Origin: Taudactylus pleione
Lineage: Eukaryota; Chordata; Amphibia; Anura; Myobatrachidae
DNA: 64,000 nucleotides
Assembly (NCBI GenBank): GCA_031769625.1
Contig: JAUIMM010000202.1
Location: 7,364,001 to 7,428,000, forward strand
Direction of reading: 5' to 3'
Below are positions 37,826-51,995 of this stretch, in pieces. The translations under genes were made by a program, and so were the position numbers. The notes beneath the pieces were generated by a model, which saw only the letters and a list, made by a program, of their open reading frames with translations, searched no databases and was not told the origin of the DNA. How positions within the stretch are numbered: position 1 is the stretch's first letter; the number at the start of each line of letters is the position of its first letter.

Positions 37826-38715
37826 AGCTAAGCCTTAATCTTTACAGTTTGAGGCTTTCCAAAAAGGAGAAACAGTGCAAACGCACCTGCTAAAGATCCA
37901 GCGATGGCGGCAAACCTCACAGAATGATCCTTCTTCTGACAGGTAAGTGCTACTAATGGACGTCATCTAGCAGACACTTCCTGCCAAAATACTGTGTATG
38001 CTTTGATCATCCAGAACTTTCATCCTACTGATCCTGGAGCTCCATGGGGTCCCACATAGTGAACACTGTCATTCCTCTGCAAATGACTCAGGTCTCTATC
38101 TTCTCAACAAAAGACTCCTTAGTTCCATCTTGACTGTAGACAAGTTCAGCAGTGGAGATGAAGGCCAGCCATTTACCTCTTGGCATCAGGGTGGAGACCA
38201 AACAGTGGTCAAAGAAAGATTCCTTCTAAATTGGTGTACTCTACAGCTGTATTACGACACATTATTACATTGTTTGGCATTATATTTACCTAATGTTATA
38301 TGCCGTAGCATTTTGTCCCTATATAAAATGTTGATGTATCACTGTTATGAATTGTTATCTGCTGCATTTTAACTTTATGTTTAACATTGTTACATATGTT
38401 ATACACTTTTCACCTGTATGACATAGTATAATGTGCTTATGTTACCATCATGCATTATCTATATTATTTGTACATTGCCGCAGTATTATGTTTTAAGATT
38501 AAATTGTAATGTAATAGTTATATGTTGTTGACTTAAGCACATTTGCCTCTGTATATAGCATTGTTATGTATTATGTTAATACAATGTTATCTTTTGCAAA
38601 AAGAGAGTTCAATAAATTAATGTATTGTGTTTATACATTGTTGTGTTGGAGAAAAGGGTCTTGATTCCCTGATTGGCTCAAAAATGGCTTAAATTTATAA
38701 TGGTGTTTCATAACT
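37826..38715 (+). repeat. Monomer M44 (890 bp)
   Basis: Most of it is not part of the 10,615-bp block. Private CAAGTTCAGC, GAGATGAAGG and CTACAGCTG in exon B. Confidence 0.96.
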
Positions 38716-39577
38716 AGCTAAGCCTTAATCTTTACAGTTTGAGGCTTTCCAAAAAGGAGAAACAGTGCAAACGCACCTGCTAAAGATCCAGCGATGGCGG
38801 CAAACCTCACAGAATGATCCTTCTTCTGACAGGTAAGTGCTACTAATGGACGTCATCAGGCAGAAACTTCCTGCCAAAATACTGTGTATGCTTTGATCAT
38901 CCAGAACTTTCATCCTACTGATCCTGGAGCTCCATAGGGTCCCACATAGTGAACACTGTCATTCCACAGCAAAAGACTCCTAAGTTCCATCTTGACTGTA
39001 GACAAGATCAGCAGTGGAGAAGAAGGCCAGCCATTTACCTCTTGGCATCAGGGTGGAGACCAAACAGTTGTCAAAGAAAGATTCCTTCTAAATTGGTGTA
39101 CTCTACTGCTGTATTACGACACTTTATTACATTGTTTGGCATCATATTTACCTAATGTTATCTGCCGTAGCATTTTGTCCCTATATAAAATGTTGATGTA
39201 TCACTATTATGAATTGTTATCTGCTGCATTTTAACTTTATATTTAGCATTATTATATATGTTATACACTTTTCACCTGTATGACATAGTATAATGTGCTT
39301 ATATTACCATAATGCATTGTCTATATTATTTGTACATTGCCGCAGTATTATGTTTTAAGATTAAATTGTAATGTAATAGTTATATGTTGTTGACTTAAGC
39401 ACATTTGCCTCTGTATATAGCATTGTTATGTATTATGTTAATACAATGTTATCTTTTGCAAAAATAGATTTCAATAAATTAATGTATTGTGTTTATACAT
39501 TGTTGTGTTGGAGAAAAGGGTCTTGATTCCCTGATTGGCTCAAAAATGGCTTAAATTTAAAACGGTGTTTCATAACT
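38716..39577 (+). repeat. Monomer M45 (862 bp), 28-nt deletion
   Basis: Copy of M33, with CTGTAGAC where M33 has CTTTAGAC. Confidence 0.96.
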
Positions 39578-40466
39578 AGCTAAGCCTTAATCTTTACAGT
39601 TTGAGGCTTTCCAAAAAGGAGAAACAGTGCAAACGCACCTGCTAAAGATCCAGCGATGGCGGCAAACCTCACAGAATGATCCTTCTTCTGACAGGTAAGT
39701 GCTACTAATGGACGTCATCTAGCAGACACTTCCTGCCAAAATACTGTGTATGCTTTGATCATCCAGAACTTTCATCCTACTGATCCTGGAGCTCCATGGG
39801 GACCCACATAGTGAACACTGTCATTCCTCTGCAAATGACACAGGTCTCTATCTTCTCAACAAAAGACTCCTAAGTTCCATCTTGACTGTAGACAAGATCA
39901 GCAGTGGAGAAGAAGGCCAGCCATTTACCTCTTGGCATCAGGGTGGAGACCAAACAGTGGTCAAAGAAAGATTCCTTCTAAATTGGTGTACTCTACCGCT
40001 GTATTACGACACATTATTACATTGTTTGGCATCATATTTACCTAATGTTATCTGCCGTAGCATTTTGTCCCTATATAAAATGTTGATGTATCACTGTTAT
40101 GAATTGTTATCTGCTGCATTTTAACTTTATGTTTAACATTGTTATATATGTTATACACTTTTTACCTGTATGACATAGTATAATGTGCTTATATTACCAT
40201 CATGCATTATCTATATTATTTGTACATTGCCGCAGTATTATGTTTTAAGATTAAATTGTAATGTAATAGTTATATGTTGTTGACATAAGCATATTTGACT
40301 CTGTATAAAGCATTGTTATGTATTATGTTAATACAATGTTATCGTTTGCAAAAAAGTGATCAATAAATTAATGTATTGTGTTTATACATTGTTGTGTTGG
40401 AGAAAAGGGTCTTGATTCCCTGATTGGCTCAAAAATGGTTTAAATTTAAAATGGTGTTTCATAACT
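39578..40466 (+). repeat. Monomer M46 (889 bp)
   Basis: Copy of M34, with CACATTATT where M34 has CACAATATT. Confidence 0.96.
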
Positions 40467-41356
40467 AGCTAAGCCTTAATCTTTACAGTTTGAGGCTTTC
40501 CAAAAAGGAGAAACAGTGCAAACGCACCTGCTAAAGATCCAGCGATGGCGGCAAACCTCACAGAATGATCCTTCTTCTGACAGGTAAGTGCTACTAATGG
40601 ACGTCATCTAGCAGACACTTCCTGCCAAAATACTGTGTATGCTTTGATCATCCAGAACTTTCATCCTACTGATCCTGGAGCTCCATGGGGTCCCACGTAG
40701 TGAACACTGTCATTCCTCTGCAAATGACTCATGTTTCAATATTCTCAGCAAAAGACTCTTAAGTTCCATCTTCACTGTAGAAAACATCAGCAGTGGAGAA
40801 GAAGGCCAGCCATTTACCTCTTGGCATCAGGGTGGAGACCAAACAGTGGTCAATGAAAGATTCCTTCTATATTGGTGTACTCTACCGCTGTATTACGAAA
40901 CTTTATTATATTGTTTGGCATCATATTTACCTAATGTTATCTGCCGTAGCATTTTGTCCCTATATAAAATGTTGATGTATCACTGTTATGAATTGTTATC
41001 TGCTGCATTTTAACTTTATGTTTAACATTGTTATATAAGTTATACACTTTTTACCTGTATGACATAGTATAATGTGCTTATATTACCATCATGCATTGTC
41101 TATATTATTTGTACATTGCCGCAGTATTATGTTTTAAGATTAAATTGTAATGTAATAGTTATATGTTGTTGACTTAAGCACATTTGCCTCTGTATATAGC
41201 ATTGTTATGTATTATGTTAATACAATGTTATCTTTTGCAAAAAGAGAGTTCAATAAATTAATGTATTGTGTTTATACATTGTTGTGTCGGAGAAAAGGGT
41301 CTTGATTCCCTGATTGGCTCAAAAATGGCTTAAATTTAAAATGGTGTTTCATAACT
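40467..41356 (+). repeat. Monomer M47 (890 bp)
   Basis: Copy of M35, with private GGTCAATGAAAG and TACGAAACTTT. Confidence 0.96.
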
Positions 41357-42217
41357 AGCTAAGCCTTAATCTTTACAGTTTGAGGCTTTCCAAAAAGGAG
41401 AAACAGTGCAAACGCACCTGCTAAAGATCCAGCGATGGCGGCAAACCTCACAGAATGATCCTTCTTCTGACAGGTAAGTGCTACTAATGGACGTCATCAG
41501 GCAGAAACTTCCTGCCAAAATACTGTGTATGCTTTGATCATCCAGAACTTTCATCCTACTGATCCTGGAGCTCCATAGGGTCCCACATAGTGAACACTGT
41601 CATTCCACAGCAAAAGACTCCTAAGTTCCATCTTGACTGTAGACAAGATCAGCAGTGGAGAAGAAGGCCAGCCATTTACCTCTTGGCATCAGGATGGAGA
41701 CCAAACAGTTGTCAAAGAAAGATTCCTTCTAAATTGGTGTACTCTACTGCTGTATTACGACACTTTATTGCATTGTTTGGCATCATATTTACCTAATGTT
41801 ATCTGCCGTAGCATTTTGTCCCTATATAAAATGTTGATGTATCACTATTATGAATTGTTATCTGCTGCATTTTAACTTTATATTTAGCATTATTATATAT
41901 GTTATACACTTTTCACCTGTATGACATAGTATAATGTGCTTATATTACCATCATGCATTGTCTATATTATTTGTACAATGCCGCAGTATTATGTTTTAAG
42001 ATTAAATTGTAATGTAATAGTTATATGTTGTTGACTTAAGCACATTTGCCTCTGTATATAGCATTGTTATGTATTATGTTAATACAATGTTATCTTTTGC
42101 AAAAATAGATTTCAATAAATTAATGTATTGTGTTTATACATTGTTGTGTTGGAGAAAAGGGTCTTGATTCCCTGATTGGCTCAAAATGGCTTAAATTTAA
42201 AATGGTGTTTCATAACT
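41357..42217 (+). repeat. Monomer M48 (861 bp), 28-nt deletion
   Basis: Copy of M36, with private GTACAATGCCG. Confidence 0.96.
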
Positions 42218-43106
42218 AGCTAAGCCTTAATCTTTACAGTTTGAGGCTTTCCAAAAAGGAGAAACATTGCAAACGCACCTGCTAAAGATCCAGCGATGGC
42301 GGCAAACCTCACGGAATGATCCTTCTTCTGACAGGTAAGTGCTACTAATGGAAGTCATCAAGCAGACACTTTCTGCCAAAATACTGTGTATGCTTTGATC
42401 ATCCAGAACTTTCATCCTACTGATCCTGGAGCTCCATGGGGTCCCACATAGTGAACACTGTCAATCCTCTGCAAATGACTCAGGTCTCTATCTTCTCAAA
42501 AAAAGACTCCTACATTCCATCTTGACTGTAGACAACATCAGCAGTGGAGAAGAAGGCCAGCCATTTACCTCTTGGCATCTGGGTGGAGACCAAACAGTGG
42601 TCAAAGAAAGATTCCTTCTAAATTGGTGTACTCTACTGCTGTATTACGACACTTTATTACATTGTTTGGCATCATATTTACCTAATGTTATCTGCCGTAG
42701 CATTTTGTCCCTATATAAAATGTTGATGTATCACAATTATGAATTGTTATCTGCTGCATTTTAACTTTATGTTTAGCATTTTTATATATGTTATACACTT
42801 TTCACCTGTATGACATAGTATAATGTGCTTATATTACCATCATGCATTGTCTATATTATTTGTACATTGCCGCAGTATTATGTTTTAAGATTAAATTGTA
42901 ATGTAATAGTTATATGTTGTTGACTTAAGCATATTTGCCTCTGTACAAAGCATTGTTATGTATTATGTTAATATAATGTTATCGTTTGCAAAAAAGTGTT
43001 CAATAAATTAATGTATTGTGTTTATACATTGTTGTGTGGGAGAAAAGGGTCTTGATTCCCTGATTGGCTCAAAAATGGTTTAAATTTAACATGGTGTTTC
43101 ATAACT
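42218..43106 (+). repeat. Monomer M49 (889 bp)
   Basis: Copy of M37, with AATGGTTTAAAT where M37 has AATGGCTTAAAT. Confidence 0.96.
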
Positions 43107-43995
43107 AGCTAAGCCTAATCTTTACAGTTTGAGGCTTTCCAAAAAGGAGAAACAGTGCAAACGCTTCTGCTAAAGATCCAGCGATGGCGGCAAACCTCAC
43201 AGAATGATCCTTATTCTGACAGGTAAGTGCTACTAATGGACGTCATCTAGCAGACACTTCCTGCCAAAATACTGTGTATGCTTTGATCATCCAGAACTTT
43301 CATCCTACTGATCCTGGAGCTCCATGGGGTCCCACATAGTGAACACTGTCATTCCTCTGCAAATGATTCAGGTCTCTATCTTCTCAACAAAAGACTCCTT
43401 AGTTCCATCTTGACTGTAGACAAGATTAGCAGTGGAGAAGAAGGCCAGCCATTTACCTCTTGGCATCAGGGTGGAGACCAAACAGTGGTCAAAGAAAGAT
43501 TCCTTCTAAATTGGTGTACTCTACCGCTGTATTACGACACATTATTACATTGTTTGGCATCATATTTACCTAATGTTATCTGCCGTAGCATTTTGTCCCT
43601 ATATAAAATGTTGATGTATCACTGTTATGAATTGTTATCTGCTGCATTTTAACTTTATGTTTAACACTGTTATATATGTTATACACTTTTTACCTGTATG
43701 ACATAGTATAATGTGCTTATATTACCATCATGCATTATCTATATTATTTGTACATTGCCGCAGTATTATGTTTTAAGATTAAATTGTAATGTAATAGTTA
43801 TATGTTGTTGACTTAAGCACATTTGCCTCTGTATATAGCATTGTTATGTATTATGTTAATACAATGTTATCTTTTGCAAAAATAGATTTCAATAAATTAA
43901 TGTATTGTGTTTATACATTGTTGTGTTGGAGAAAAGGGTCTTGATTCCCTGATTGGCTCAAAAATGGCTTAAATTTAAAATGGTGTTTCATAACT
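43107..43995 (+). repeat. Monomer M50 (889 bp)
   Basis: Partner of M38 but with both reading frames intact (GTGCAAAC, TGGTGTACTC). Confidence 0.96.
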
Positions 43996-44885
43996 AGCTA
44001 AGCCTTAATCTTTACAGTTTGAGGCTTTCCAAAAAGGAGAAACATTGCAAACGCACCTGCTAAAGATCCAGCAATGGCGGCAAACCTCACGGAATGATCC
44101 TTCTTCTGACAGGTAAGTGCTACTAATGGAAGTCATCAAGCAGACACTTTCTGCCAAAATACTGTGTATGCTTTGATCATCCAGAACTTTCATCCTACTG
44201 ATCCTGGAGCTCCATGGGGTCCCACATAGTGAACACTGTCAATCCTCTGCAAATGACTCAGGTCTCTATCTTCTCAACAAAAGACTCCTACGTTCCATCT
44301 TGACAGTAGACAACAACAGCAGTGGAGAAGAAGGCCAGCCATTTACCTCTTGGCATCAGGGTGGATACCAAACAGTGGTCAAAGAAAGATTCCTTCTAAA
44401 TTGGTGTACTCTACTGCTGTATTACTACACATTATTACATTGTTTGGCATCATATTTACCTAATGTTATCTGCCGTAGCATTTTGTCCCTATATAAAATG
44501 TTGATGTATCACTGTTATGAATTGTTATCTGCTGCATTTTAACTTTATGTTTAACATTGTTATATATGTTATACACTTTTTTCCTGTATGACATAGTATA
44601 ATGTGCTTATATTACCATTATGCATTATCTATATTATTTGTACATTTCCGCAGTATTATGTTTTAAGATTAAATTGTAATGTAATAGTTATATTTTGTTG
44701 ACTTAAGCATATTTGCATCTGTATAAAGCATTGTTATGTATTATGTTAATACAATGTTATCTTTTGCAAAAATAGATTTCTATAAATTAATGTATTGTGT
44801 TTATACATTGTTGTGTTGGAGAAAAGGGTCTTGATTCCCTGATTGGCTCAAAAATGGTTTAAATTTAACATGGTGTTTCATAACT
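43996..44885 (+). repeat. Monomer M51 (890 bp)
   Basis: Copy of M39, with private TTTCCGCAG in the tail (shared with M56). Poly(A) signal TATAAA. Confidence 0.96.
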
Positions 44886-45773
44886 AGCTAAGCCTAATCT
44901 TTACAGTTTGAGGCTTTCCAAAAAGGAGAAACAGTGCAAACGCTTCTGCTAAAGATCCAGCGATGGCGGCAAACCTCACAGAATGATCCTTCTTCTGACA
45001 GGTAAGTGCTACTAATGGACGTCATCTAGCAGACACTTCCTGCCAAAATACTGTGTATGCTTTGATTATCCAGAACTTTCATCCTACTGATCCTGGAGCT
45101 CCATAGGGTCCCACGTAGTGAACACTGTCATTCCTCTGCAAATGACTCATGTTTCTATCTTCTCAGCAAAAGACTCCTAAGTTCCATCTTGACTGTAGAC
45201 AACATCAGCAGTGGAGAAGAAGGCCAGCCATTTACCTCTTGGCATCAGGGTGGAGACCAAACAGTGGTCAAAGAAAGATTCCTTCTAAATTGGTGTACTC
45301 TACCGCTGTATTACGACACTTTATTATATTGTTTGGCATCATATTTACCTAATGTTTTCTGCCGTAGCATTTTGTCCCTATATAAAATGTTGATGTATCA
45401 CTGTTATGAATTGTTATCTGCTGCATTTTAACTTTATGTTTAACATTGTTACATATGTTATACACTTTTCACCTGTATGACATAGTATAATGTGCTTATG
45501 TTACCATCATGCATTATCTATATTATTTGTACATTGCCGCAGTATTATGTTTTAAGATTAAATTGTAATGTAATAGTTATATTTTGTTGACTTAAGCATA
45601 TTTGCCTCTGTACAAAGCATTGTTATGTATTATGTTAATACAATGTTATCGTTTGCAAAAAAGTGTTCAATAAATTAATGTATTGTGTTTATACATTGTT
45701 GTGTTGGAGAAAAGGGTCTTGATTCCCTGATTGGCTCAAAAATGGTTTAAATTTAACATGGTGTTTCATAACT
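44886..45773 (+). repeat. Monomer M52 (888 bp)
   Basis: Copy of M40, with the common AGATTCC in exon B. Confidence 0.96.
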
Positions 45774-46661
45774 AGCTAAGCCTAATCTTTACAGTTTGAG
45801 GCTTTCCAAAAAGGAGAAACAGTGCAAACGCTTCTGCTAAAGATCCAGCGATAGCGGCAAACCTCACAGAATGATCCTTCTTCTGACAGGTAAGTGCTAC
45901 TAATGGACGTCATCTAGCAGACACTTCCTGCCAAAATACTGTGTATGCTTTGATTATCCAGAACTTTCATCCTACTGATCCTGGAGCTCCATAGGGTCCC
46001 ACGTAGTGAACACTGTCATTCCTCTGCAAATGACTCATGTTTCTATCTTCTCAGTAAAAGACTCCTAAGTTCCATCTTGACTGTAGACAACATCAGCAGT
46101 GGAGAAGAAGGCCAGCCATTTACCTCTTGGCATCAGGGTGGAGACCAAACAGTGGTCAAAGAAAGATTCCTTCTAAATTGGTGTACTCTACCGCTGTATT
46201 ACGACACATTATTACATTGTTTGGCATCATATTTACCTAATGTTATCTGCCGTAGCATTTTGTCCCTATATAAAATGTTGATGTATCACTGTTATGAATT
46301 GTTATCTGCTGCATTTTAACTTTATGTTTAACATTGTTATATATGTTATACACTTTTTACCTGTATGACATAGTATAATGTGCTTATATTACCATCATGC
46401 ATTATCTATATTATTTGTACATTGCTGCAGTATTATGTTTTAAGATTAAATTGTAATGTAATAGTTATATGTTGTTGACTTAAGCATATTTGACTCTGTA
46501 TAAAGCATTGTTATGTATTATGTTAATACAATGTTATCGTTTGCAAAAAAGTGATCAATAAATTAATGTATTGTGTTTAAACATTGTTGTGTTTGAGAAA
46601 AGGGTCTTGATTCCCTGATTGGCTCAAAAATGGTTTAAATTTAAAATGGTGTTTGATAACT
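45774..46661 (+). repeat. Monomer M53 (888 bp)
   Basis: Partner of M41, but with GATAGCGGC (mini-ORF start lost) and the normal CAG|GTAAGT. Tail with TTTAAACATTG, GTTTGAG and TTTGATAAC. Confidence 0.96.
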
Positions 46662-47550
46662 AGCTAAGCCTAATGTTTACAGTTTGAGGCTTTCCAAAAA
46701 GGAGAAACAGTGCAAACGCACCTGCTAAAGATCCAGCGATGGCGGCAAACCTCACAGAATGATCCTTCTTCTGACAGGTAAGTGCTACTAATGGACGACA
46801 TCTAGCAGACACTTCCTGCCAAAATACTGTGTATGCTTTGATCATCCAGAACTTTCATCCTACTGATCCTGGAGCTCCATGGGGTCCCACATAGTGAACA
46901 CTGTCATTCCTCTGCAAATGACTCATGTTTCTATCTTCTCAGCAAAAGACTCCTACGTTCCATCTTGACTGTAGACAACATCAGCAGTGGAGAAGAAGGC
47001 CAGCCATTTACCTCTTGGCATCAGGGTGGAGACCAAACAGTGGTCAAAGAAAGATTCCTTCTAAATTGGTGTACTCTACTGCTGTATTACGACACTTTAT
47101 TACATTGTTTGGCATCATATTTACCTAATGTTATCTGCCATAGCATTTTGTCCCTATATAAAATGTTGATGTATCACTGTTATGAATTGTTATCTGCTGC
47201 ATTTTAACTTTATGTTTAACATTGTTATATATGTTATACACTTTTTTCCTGTATGACATAGTATAATGTGCTTATATTACCATCATGCATTGTCTATATT
47301 ATTTGTACATTGCCGCAGTATTATGTTTTAAGATTAAATTGTAATGTAATAGTTATATGTTGTTGACTTAAGAACATTTGCCTCTGTATATAGCATTGTT
47401 ATGTATTATGTTAATACAAAGTTATCTTTAGCAAAAATAGATTTCAATAAATTAATATATTGTGTTTATACATTGTTGTGTTTGAGAAAAGGGTCTTGAT
47501 TCCCTGATTGGCTCAAAAATAGCTTAAATTTAAAATGGTGTTTCATAACT
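46662..47550 (+). repeat. Monomer M54 (889 bp)
   Basis: Copy of M42, with TGCCATAGC (CpG to CpA) in exon B. Confidence 0.96.
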
Positions 47551-48440
47551 AGCTAAGCCTTAATCTTTACAGTTTGAGGCTTTCCAAAAAGGAGAAACAG
47601 TGCAAACGCACCTGCTAAAGATCCAGCGATGGCGGCAAACCTCACAGAATGATCCTTCTTCTGACAGGTAAGTGCTACTAATGGACGTCATCTAGCAGAC
47701 ACTTCCTGCCAAAATACTGTGTATGCTTTGATCATCCAGAACTTTCATCCTACTGATCCTGGAGCTCCATGGGGTCCCACATAGTGAACACTGTCATTCC
47801 TCTGCAAATGATTCAGGTCTCTATATTCTCAACAAAAGACTCCTTAGTTCCATCTTGACAGTAGACAAGATAAGCAGTGGAGAAGAAGGCCAGCCATTTA
47901 CCTCTTGGCATCAGGGTGGAGACCAAACAGTGGTCAAAGAAAGATTCCTTCTAAATTGGTGTACTCTACTGCTGTATTACGACACTTTATTACATTGTTT
48001 GGCATCATATTTACCTAATGTTATCTGCCGTAGCATTTTGTCCCTATATAAAATGTTGCTGTATCACTGTTATGAATTGTTATCTGCTGCATTTTAACTT
48101 TATGTTTAACATTGTTATATATGTTATACACTTTTTTCCTGTATGACATAGTATAATGTGCTTATATTACCATCATGCATTATCTATATTATTTGTACAT
48201 TGCCGCAGTATTATGTTTTAAGATTAAATTGTAATGTAATAGTTATATGTTGTTGACTTAAGCACATTTGCCTCTGTATATAGCATTGTTATGTATTATG
48301 TTAATACAATGTTATCTTTTGCAAAAATAGATTTCAATAAATTAATGTATTGTGTTTATACATTGTTGTGTTGGAGAAAAGGGTCTTGATTCCCTGATTG
48401 GCTCAAAAATGGCTTAAATTTAAAATGGTGTTTCATAACT
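47551..48440 (+). repeat. Monomer M55 (890 bp), mosaic
   Basis: M43-type to about 48245, then an M50-type tail with normal AATAAA. Private ATGTTGCTG in exon B. Confidence 0.96.
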
Positions 48441-49330
48441 AGCTAAGCCTTAATCTTTACAGTTTGAGGCTTTCCAAAAAGGAGAAACATTGCAAACGCA
48501 CCTGCTAAAGATCCAGCAATGGCGGCAAACCTCACGGAATGATCCTTCTTCTGACAGGTAAGTGCTACTAATGGAAGTCATCAAGCAGACACTTTCTGCC
48601 AAAATACTGTGTATGCTTTGATCATCCAGAACTTTCATCCTACTGATCCTGGAGCTCCATGGGGTCCCACATAGTGAACACTGTCAATCCTCTGCAAATG
48701 ACTCAGGTCTCTATCTTCTCAACAAAAGACTCCTACGTTCCATCTTGACAGTAGACAACAACAGCAGTGGAGAAGAAGGCCAGCCATTTACCTCTTGGCA
48801 TCAGGGTGGATACCAAACAGTGGTCAAAGAAAGATTCCTTCTAAATTGGTGTACTCTACTGCTGTATTACTACACATTATTACATTGTTTGGCATCATAT
48901 TTACCTAATGTTATCTGCCGTAGCATTTTGTCCCTATATAAAATGTTGATGTATCACTGTTATGAATTGTTATCTGCTGCATTTTAACTTTATGTTTAAC
49001 ATTGTTATATATGTTATACACTTTTTTCCTGTATGACATAGTATAATGTGCTTATATTACCATTATGCATTATCTATATTATTTGTACATTTCCGCAGTA
49101 TTATGTTTTAAGATTAAATTGTAATGTAATAGTTATATTTTGTTGACTTAAGCATATTTGCATCTGTATAAAGCATTGTTATGTATTATGTTAATACAAT
49201 GTTATCTTTTGCAAAAATAGATTTCTATAAATTAATGTATTGTGTTTATACATTGTTGTGTTGGAGAAAAGGGTCTTGATTCCCTGATTGGCTCAAAAAT
49301 GGTTTAAATTTAACATGGTGTTTCATAACT
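48441..49330 (+). repeat. Monomer M56 (890 bp)
   Basis: Copy of M51 at +4,445, with poly(A) signal TATAAA. Confidence 0.96.
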
Positions 49331-50218
49331 AGCTAAGCCTAATCTTTACAGTTTGAGGCTTTCCAAAAAGGAGAAACAGTGCAAACGCTTCTGCTAAAGA
49401 TCCAGCGATGGCGGCAAACCTCACAGAATGATCCTTCTTCTGACAGGTAAGTGCTACTAATGGACGTCATCTAGCAGACACTTCCTGCCAAAATACTGTG
49501 TATGCTTTGATTATCCAGAACTTTCATCCTACTGATCCTGGAGCTCCATAGGGTCCCACGTAGTGAACACTGTCATTCCTCTGCAAATGACTCATGTTTC
49601 TATCTTCTCAGCAAAAGACTCCTAAGTTCCATCTTGACTGTAGACAACATCAGCAGTGGAGAAGAAGGCCAGCCATTTACCTCTTGGCATCAGGGTGGAG
49701 ACCAAACAGTGGTCAAAGAAAGATTCCTTCTAAATTGGTGTACTCTACCGCTGTATTACGACACTTTATTATATTGTTTGGCATCATATTTACCTAATGT
49801 TTTCTGCCGTAGCATTTTGTCCCTATATAAAATGTTGATGTATCACTGTTATGAATTGTTATCTGCTGCATTTTAACTTTATGTTTAACATTGTTACATA
49901 TGTTATACACTTTTCACCTGTATGACATAGTATAATGTGCTTATGTTACCATCATGCATTATCTATATTATTTGTACATTGCCGCAGTATTATGTTTTAA
50001 GATTAAATTGTAATGTAATAGTTATATTTTGTTGACTTAAGCATATTTGCCTCTGTACAAAGCATTGTTATGTATTATGTTAATACAATGTTATCGTTTG
50101 CAAAAAAGTGTTCAATAAATTAATGTATTGTGTTTATACATTGTTGTGTTGGAGAAAAGGGTCTTGATTCCCTGATTGGCTCAAAAATGGTTTAAATTTA
50201 ACATGGTGTTTCATAACT
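49331..50218 (+). repeat. Monomer M57 (888 bp)
   Basis: Copy of M52. Confidence 0.96.
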
Positions 50219-51106
50219 AGCTAAGCCTAATCTTTACAGTTTGAGGCTTTCCAAAAAGGAGAAACAGTGCAAACGCTTCTGCTAAAGATCCAGCGATGGC
50301 GGCAAACCTCACAGAATGATCCTTCTTCTGACAGGTAAGTGCTACTAATGGACGTCATCTAGCAGACACTTCCTGCCAAAATACTGTGTATGCTTTGATT
50401 ATCCAGAACTTTCATCCTACTGATCCTGGAGCTCCATAGGGTCCCACGTAGTGAACACTGTCATTCCTCTGCAAATGACTCATGTTTCTATCTTCTCAGT
50501 AAAAGACTCCTAAGTTCCATCTTGACTGTAGACAACATCAGCAGTGGAGAAGAAGGCCAGCCATTTACCTCTTGGCATCAGGGTGGAGACCAAACAGTGG
50601 TCAAAGAAAGATTCCTTCTAAATTGGTGTACTCTACCGCTGTATTACGACACATTATTACATTGTTTGGCATCATATTTACCTAATGTTATCTGCCGTAG
50701 CATTTTGTCCCTATATAAAATGTTGATGTATCACTGTTATGAATTGTTATCTGCTGCATTTTAACTTTATGTTTAACATTGTTATATATGTTATACACTT
50801 TTTACCTGTATGACATAGTATAATGTGCTTATATTACCAACATGCATTATCTATATTATTTGTACATTGCTGCAGTATTATGTTTTAAGATTAAATTGTA
50901 ATGTAATAGTTATATGTTGTTGACTTAAGCATATTTGACTCTGTATAAAGCATTGTTATGTATTATGTTAATACAATGTTATCGTTTGCAAAAAAGTGAT
51001 CAATAAATTAATGTATTGTGTTTAAACATTGTTGTGTTTGAGAAAAGGGTCTTGATTCCCTGATTGGCTCAAAAATAGCTTAAATTTAAAATGGTGTTTC
51101 ATAACT
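50219..51106 (+). repeat. Monomer M58 (888 bp)
   Basis: Copy of M53 but with GATGGCGGC. Private ACCAACATGC. It switches to an M54-type end at about 51070. Confidence 0.96.
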
Positions 51107-51995
51107 AGCTAAGCCTTAATCTTTACAGTTTGAGGCTTTCCAAAAAGGAGAAACAGTGCAAACGCACCTGCTAAAGATCCAGCGATGGCGGCAAACCTCA
51201 CAGAATGATCCTTCTTCTGACAGGTAAGTGCTACTAATGGACGTCATCTAGCAGACACTTCCTGCCAAAATACTGTGTATGCTTTGATCATCCAGAACTT
51301 TCATCCTACTGATCCTGGAGCTCCATGGGGTCCCACATAGTGAACACTGTCATTCCTCTGCAAATGATTCAGGTCTCTATATTCTCAACAAAAGACTCCT
51401 TAGTTCCATCTTGACAGTAGACAAGATAAGCAGTGGAGAAGAAGGCCAGCCATTTACCTCTTGGCATCAGGGTGGAGACCAAACAGTGGTCAAAGAAAGA
51501 TTCCTTCTAAATTGGTGTACTCTACTGCTGTATTACGACACTTTATTACATTGTTTGGCATCATATTTACCTAATGTTATCTGCCGTAGCATTTTGTCCC
51601 TATATAAAATGTTGCTGTATCACTGTTATGAATTGTTATCTGCTGCATTTTAACTTTATGTTTAACATTGTTATATATGTTATACACTTTTTTCCTGTAT
51701 GACATAGTATAATGTGCTTATATTACCATCATGCATTATCTATATTATTTGTACATTGCCGCAGTATTATGTTTTAAGATTAAATTGTAATGTAATAGTT
51801 ATATTTTGTTGACTTAAGCATATTTGCATCTGTATAAAGCATTGTTATGTATTATGTTAATACAATGTTATCTTTTGCAAAAAAGTGTTCAATAAATTAA
51901 TGTATTGTGTTTATACATTGTTGTGTTGGAGAAAAGGGTCTTGATTCCCTGATTGGCTCAAAAATGGTTTAAATTTAACATGGTGTTTCATAACT
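51107..51995 (+). repeat. Monomer M59 (889 bp)
   Basis: Copy of M55, including ATGTTGCTG. A different tail has AAAAAAGTGTTCAATAAA. Confidence 0.96.

Larger units (their letters stand above)
38460..48245 (+). repeat. Long block, copy 2 (period 10,615)
   Basis: The end of M44 through M55. About 0.8 kb (most of M44) separates it from copy 1, so the period is 12 monomers but the matching part is about 9.8 kb. Private changes include GATAGCGGC in M53 in place of GATGGCAGC in M41. Confidence 0.92.
48145..51075 (+). repeat. Three-monomer copy of 43700-46630 (offset 4,445)
   Basis: M56-M58 repeat M51-M53, including TATAAA in place of AATAAA, the A-C-A-A-C-A-G change in exon B and the unusual TTTAAACATTG...GTTTGAG tail. 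At about 51,070 the sequence switches to match the tail of M54 (offset 3,556), so M59 copies M55. Confidence 0.9.

Noticed and set aside
46660..46845. 61-codon minus-strand frame with a hydrophobic stretch (also at 53771 and 58186)
   Set aside because: Arises only in GACGACATC monomers by frame choice; it is a shadow on the same repeat.
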